Shown in pieces: positions 63,311-64,000 of a stretch of 64,000 nucleotides of DNA (position 1 is its first letter; the number at the start of each line of letters is the position of its first letter). Where the stretch lies: the NCBI GenBank assembly GCA_006386115.1, contig VFIW01000008.1, positions 62,001 through 126,000 on the forward strand. The letters run 5' to 3'. Position numbers and translations under genes: made by a program. Origin of the DNA: Globisporangium splendens (Eukaryota; Oomycota; Peronosporomycetes; Pythiales; Pythiaceae). Below the pieces are notes generated by a model. That model did not search any database, was not told the origin of the DNA, and worked only from the letters and a program-made list of their open reading frames with translations.

Positions 63311-64000
63311 TTGCGTTTAACGACGATGACTGCTGTTTTTAGGCTGCAGGGCACATCCTTTTTGCAAAGGTAAAAATGCTTGCGTGAAGCAGTGGGCGCT
63401 TGCACTGCGAGGTGCAACCATATGCTATAGGAACTGCATGAAGAAGCGCATCGTAAGGCTTGTGTCTCAATCAAACAAAACGAACGTAGATGGTGGGAAC
63501 ATATTGAGCCTATTGTCCACGACCTAGCCGAGAGACAAATCGCGTCTCAACAGTCGAGACGAGACATTTCAGTGAACGAGATATCGGCAGATACATTGGT
63601 ACACCAGACGCGTGGATCGTGCCGCAAAACCCGACTCCTCTTGTAGGAAATTTGTGCTTTTTGGAACCAATTTCGGCGCTTAAAGAACAGGACGAGAGAT
63701 GCGCTGGTCTGCACGGGCACGCATTCATCTGCCAACTGTCACAGTTATCAGGACTCTGTTTCGATGTGACGCTCTTGTTTCAACTATTCTGGGTCGCATT
63801 GCCATAATCATCTTGTGAGTAATGGATCGCGAAACGGGCACGAACAAAATCGCTTAATGCTGCCGAGCCAATCGAACGAGCCAAAGTGGCCAGCACAGCA
63901 CGTGTTTACTGCATCGACTTCTATTCGGGATCCGGGATAGTACTACTGCACAGTGCAGTATCACGAAATAAACCTTGCTCTTTCCGTGGCAACAAGACGC

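Larger units (their letters stand above)
61769..64000. other. Gene-poor region with repeats, 2.2 kb to window end
   Basis: No gene is supported. A 107-codon frame at 62212-62535 and several minus-strand frames at 62824-63735 have no recognised family. An inverted pair (62896-62925 and 63281-63310) reads A-L-N-G-G-x-T on opposite strands, like two pieces of one repeated element. These may be transposon relics. Confidence 0.45.

Overview
The window looks like nuclear DNA of an oomycete (Pythium/Phytophthora-type stramenopile). Genes are intron-poor, with mostly 75-120 bp GT-AG introns, and are tightly packed on both strands. The window also carries families typical of oomycetes: membrane leucine-rich-repeat proteins, a bZIP-like protein with a degenerate basic region, small secreted proteins and a Crypton-type tyrosine recombinase relic. 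Genus and species cannot be fixed from the sequence alone. Exon structures below were built by hand from splice signals, reading frame and family resemblance. Exon lengths sum to whole codons in every spliced gene reported.

Layout. 0-15 kb: an LRR protein cut by the window edge, a small secreted protein, a CRAL-TRIO plus PH lipid-binding protein, mitochondrial pyruvate carrier 2, nucleoporin Nup35/Nup53, cytochrome c, ribosome biogenesis factor RPF1 (divergent from) peroxin 14, and a broken LRR gene. 15-31 kb: a 1037-residue TM-PH-C2-VASt-VASt-DysF protein, a tiny secreted protein, an acylation-motif (MGCC) proline-rich protein, a coiled-coil protein divergent from a Tim17/22/23-family protein, a LicD-like membrane protein with a decayed partial copy beside it, about 2 kb of gene-poor DNA with relics, an orphan four-exon gene, a FIBP homologue and the bZIP-like gene. 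31-43 kb: a PH-domain gene divergent from a MICU1-like calcium-uptake regulator, an acidic signal-anchor protein, sedoheptulokinase, two membrane proteins and a secreted protein. 43-52 kb: a CENP-B/Tigger-type transposase-derived gene, then an accessory island of secreted proteins that all end in an R-x-L-R tetrapeptide. One of these contains a 1.8 kb array of 108 bp repeats. 52-64 kb: a USP36-type deubiquitinase, a decayed Crypton, a roadblock dynein light chain, importin alpha, a four-TM protein and about 2.2 kb of repeat-bearing DNA without a clear gene.

Most genes are core housekeeping (mitochondrial carrier and electron transport, calcium uptake, peroxisome import, nuclear pore and import, ribosome assembly, dynein, deubiquitination) and are not an operon-like system. 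The most unusual content is (i) a PUB domain spliced into peroxin 14, (ii) the secreted family with a C-terminal RxLR motif and its minisatellite member, (iii) the transposase-derived gene lacking its first catalytic aspartate, and (iv) the double-VASt membrane-contact-type protein.
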